Notes under the pieces: model-generated
The model's input: the letters and a program-made list of their open reading frames with translations, nothing else
The model's database searches: none
Told to the model about the DNA's origin: nothing
Origin: an uncultured Oscillibacter sp.
GTDB taxonomy: Bacteria > Bacillota > Clostridia > Oscillospirales > Oscillospiraceae
Direction of reading: 5' to 3'
Assembly: GCF_910584465.1 (NCBI RefSeq)
Contig: NZ_CAJUBK010000058.1
Coordinates: forward strand, 1-12,994
DNA: 12,994 nucleotides
Shown here: piece after piece, positions 12,054-12,994 of the stretch
Numbering within the stretch: the first letter of the stretch is position 1
Layout of the letters: the number at the start of each line of letters is the position of its first letter
Made by a program: the position numbers and the translations under genes

Positions 12054-12848
12054 ATGAAAAAGAAGATCTTTGCTCTTTCCCTGGCCCTGATCCTGGCCCT
12101 GTCCCTGGCCGCCTGCGGCGGCAAGGACCCCTTGACCCTCAAGGTCGCCGCCTCCCCCACCCCCCACGCCGAGATCCTGAAGCAGTGCGTGGACGTCCTG
12201 AAGGAGCAGGGCATCGAGCTGGTGATCACGGAATACGCCGACTATGTGGTGCCCAACACCGCCGTGGAGGACGGGGAAGAGGACGCCAACTACTTCCAGC
12301 ACGTCCCTTACCTCGATGAGTTCAACGCCCAGCGGGGCACCCACCTCGTCAGCGTGGCGGGCATCCATATCGAGCCCATGGGCCTGTATGCCGGGAAGTC
12401 GGCCTCCCTGGACGCCATCCCCGACGGCGGCAAGGTGGCCGTCCCCAACGATCCCACCAACGAGGGCCGCGCCCTGCTGCTGCTGGAGGCCCAGGGCCTC
12501 ATCAAGCTGAAGGACAGCTCCGATCTGGCCTCCACCCCCAAGGACATCACCGAGAACCCCAAAAACCTGGAGTTCGTGGAGCTGGCGGCGGAAGAGGTGC
12601 CCGCCAACCTGGACGAGGTGGACATCGCCGCCATCAACTCCAACTACGCCCTGGGCGCAGGGCTGAACCCCGTCACCGACGCCCTGGTCATCGAGGCCGC
12701 CGATTCCCCCTATGTGAACGTGCTGGTGGTCAAGGAGGGCAACGAGGACGACGTGGCCGTCCAGGCCCTGGTGAAGGCCCTCCAGTCCGACGCCGTCAAG
12801 GCGTATATCAACGACACCTACGGCGGCGCGGTGGTCCCCGCTTTCTGA
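12054..12848 (+). CDS. metQ: Methionine-binding lipoprotein MetQ (NlpA family)
   Basis: A 264-residue substrate-binding lipoprotein that captures methionine outside the membrane and delivers it to MetNI. Visible: a signal peptide MKKK plus hydrophobic core, with lipobox LAAC and lipidated Cys at residue 21; the mature NlpA fold begins LTLKVAASPTPHAEILKQ (27-44). Other family landmarks are YADYVVPNTAVEDGEEDANYFQH (61-83), IEPMGLYAGK, VAVPNDPTNEGRALLLLEAQGLI and IAAINSNYALGAGLNP. Length is typical. The start is ATG at 12054 with GGAGG 8 nt upstream. It is the last gene of the T-box-controlled operon. Binding of D- or L-methionine is inferred from family and context. Confidence 0.95.
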   Translation: MKKKIFALSLALILALSLAACGGKDPLTLKVAASPTPHAEILKQCVDVLKEQGIELVITEYADYVVPNTAVEDGEEDANYFQHVPYLDEFNAQRGTHLVSVAGIHIEPMGLYAGKSASLDAIPDGGKVAVPNDPTNEGRALLLLEAQGLIKLKDSSDLASTPKDITENPKNLEFVELAAEEVPANLDEVDIAAINSNYALGAGLNPVTDALVIEAADSPYVNVLVVKEGNEDDVAVQALVKALQSDAVKAYINDTYGGAVVPAF

Positions 12849-12876
12849 GCAAGGAGGCGCCGAAGGGCCGGAGGAG

Positions 12877-12910
12877 AGAGCTCTCAGCGGTCTCCGCTGA
12901 GAGCTCTTTT
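12877..12910 (+). terminator. Terminator of the metNIQ operon
   Basis: A perfect 14-bp stem (12877-12890 with 12894-12907; core GCTCTCAGCGG), 3-nt loop and T-run at 12907-12910, 28 nt after the metQ stop. Confidence 0.93.
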
Positions 12911-12960
12911 CAAAGTGTCGAAAGATAGGGGAGCCTCCCTCGACGGGAAGGAGGAGCGTT

Positions 12961-12994
12961 ACGAGAGGGACCCAGGAAGGGTCCCTCTCGTTTT
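12961..12994 (+). terminator. Second intrinsic terminator at the window end
   Basis: A perfect 13-bp stem (ACGAGAGGGACCC, 12961-12973, with 12979-12991), 5-nt loop and at least TTTT at the window edge. It follows the metQ terminator by about 50 nt and no gene lies between, so it is either a backup terminator or the end of a short RNA or leader. Confidence 0.85.

Noticed and set aside
11199..12368. 389-codon frame antisense to metI/metQ
   Set aside because: It spans two clear genes on the other strand and has a low-complexity Asp/Gly/His composition.
12948..12960. Ribosome binding site for a gene starting near the window end
   Set aside because: AAGGAGG is present but no ATG, GTG or TTG follows at usable distance, and a terminator stem begins at 12961.

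Overview
The window looks like chromosomal DNA of a GC-rich member of the Bacillota (Firmicutes). Directly visible signs are strong AAGGAGG-type ribosome binding sites, frequent TTG/GTG starts, U-tailed intrinsic terminators, and a T-box leader RNA, a class largely confined to Firmicutes. Protein flavour and base composition suggest a gut Oscillospirales/Oscillospiraceae-type clostridium. That placement is inference.

Layout, left to right. (1) 1-990: the 3' part of leuS (+) and its terminator. (2) 1046-3111 (-): nfeD and an SPFH/stomatin-like gene, joined by an ATGA overlap, then a zinc-knuckle RNHCP-domain gene. Between the last two lie two possible micro-ORFs and a stem-loop. (3) 3213-4597 (+): a THUMP-domain rRNA methyltransferase, divergent from nfeD, then a tRNA-Ser(CGA) with its own promoter and terminator. 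(4) 4692-7356 (-): a two-gene glycan-glucosylation operon, a GtrB-type polyprenyl-phosphate glycosyltransferase and a GtrII-like membrane glucosyltransferase. It is preceded by an AT-richer, repeat-containing segment next to a small serine recombinase (-). (5) 8216-8767 (+): a 183-residue protein I do not recognise, convergent with a DUF368 (polyprenyl-phosphate translocase family) gene (-) that has a well-defined promoter and a palindromic putative operator. (6) 9842-12910 (+): a consensus-like promoter, a complete methionine T-box leader (specifier AUG, UGGU bulge) and the metN-metI-metQ methionine ABC transporter, closed by a strong terminator. A second terminator ends the window.

How the parts fit. 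The best-supported regulatory story is the methionine operon: uncharged tRNA-Met should bind the leader, favour the antiterminator and switch on methionine uptake. The GtrB/GtrII pair and the DUF368 protein share the C55 lipid carrier, so they may be linked in envelope-glycan metabolism, although the GtrA-type flippase expected with GtrB is not in the window. The recombinase and the repeats beside it are the most mobile-looking part. I see no CRISPR array, insertion sequence, phage module or clearly unprecedented multi-gene system. The unusual material is regulatory: leader RNAs, operators, micro-ORFs and repeats.
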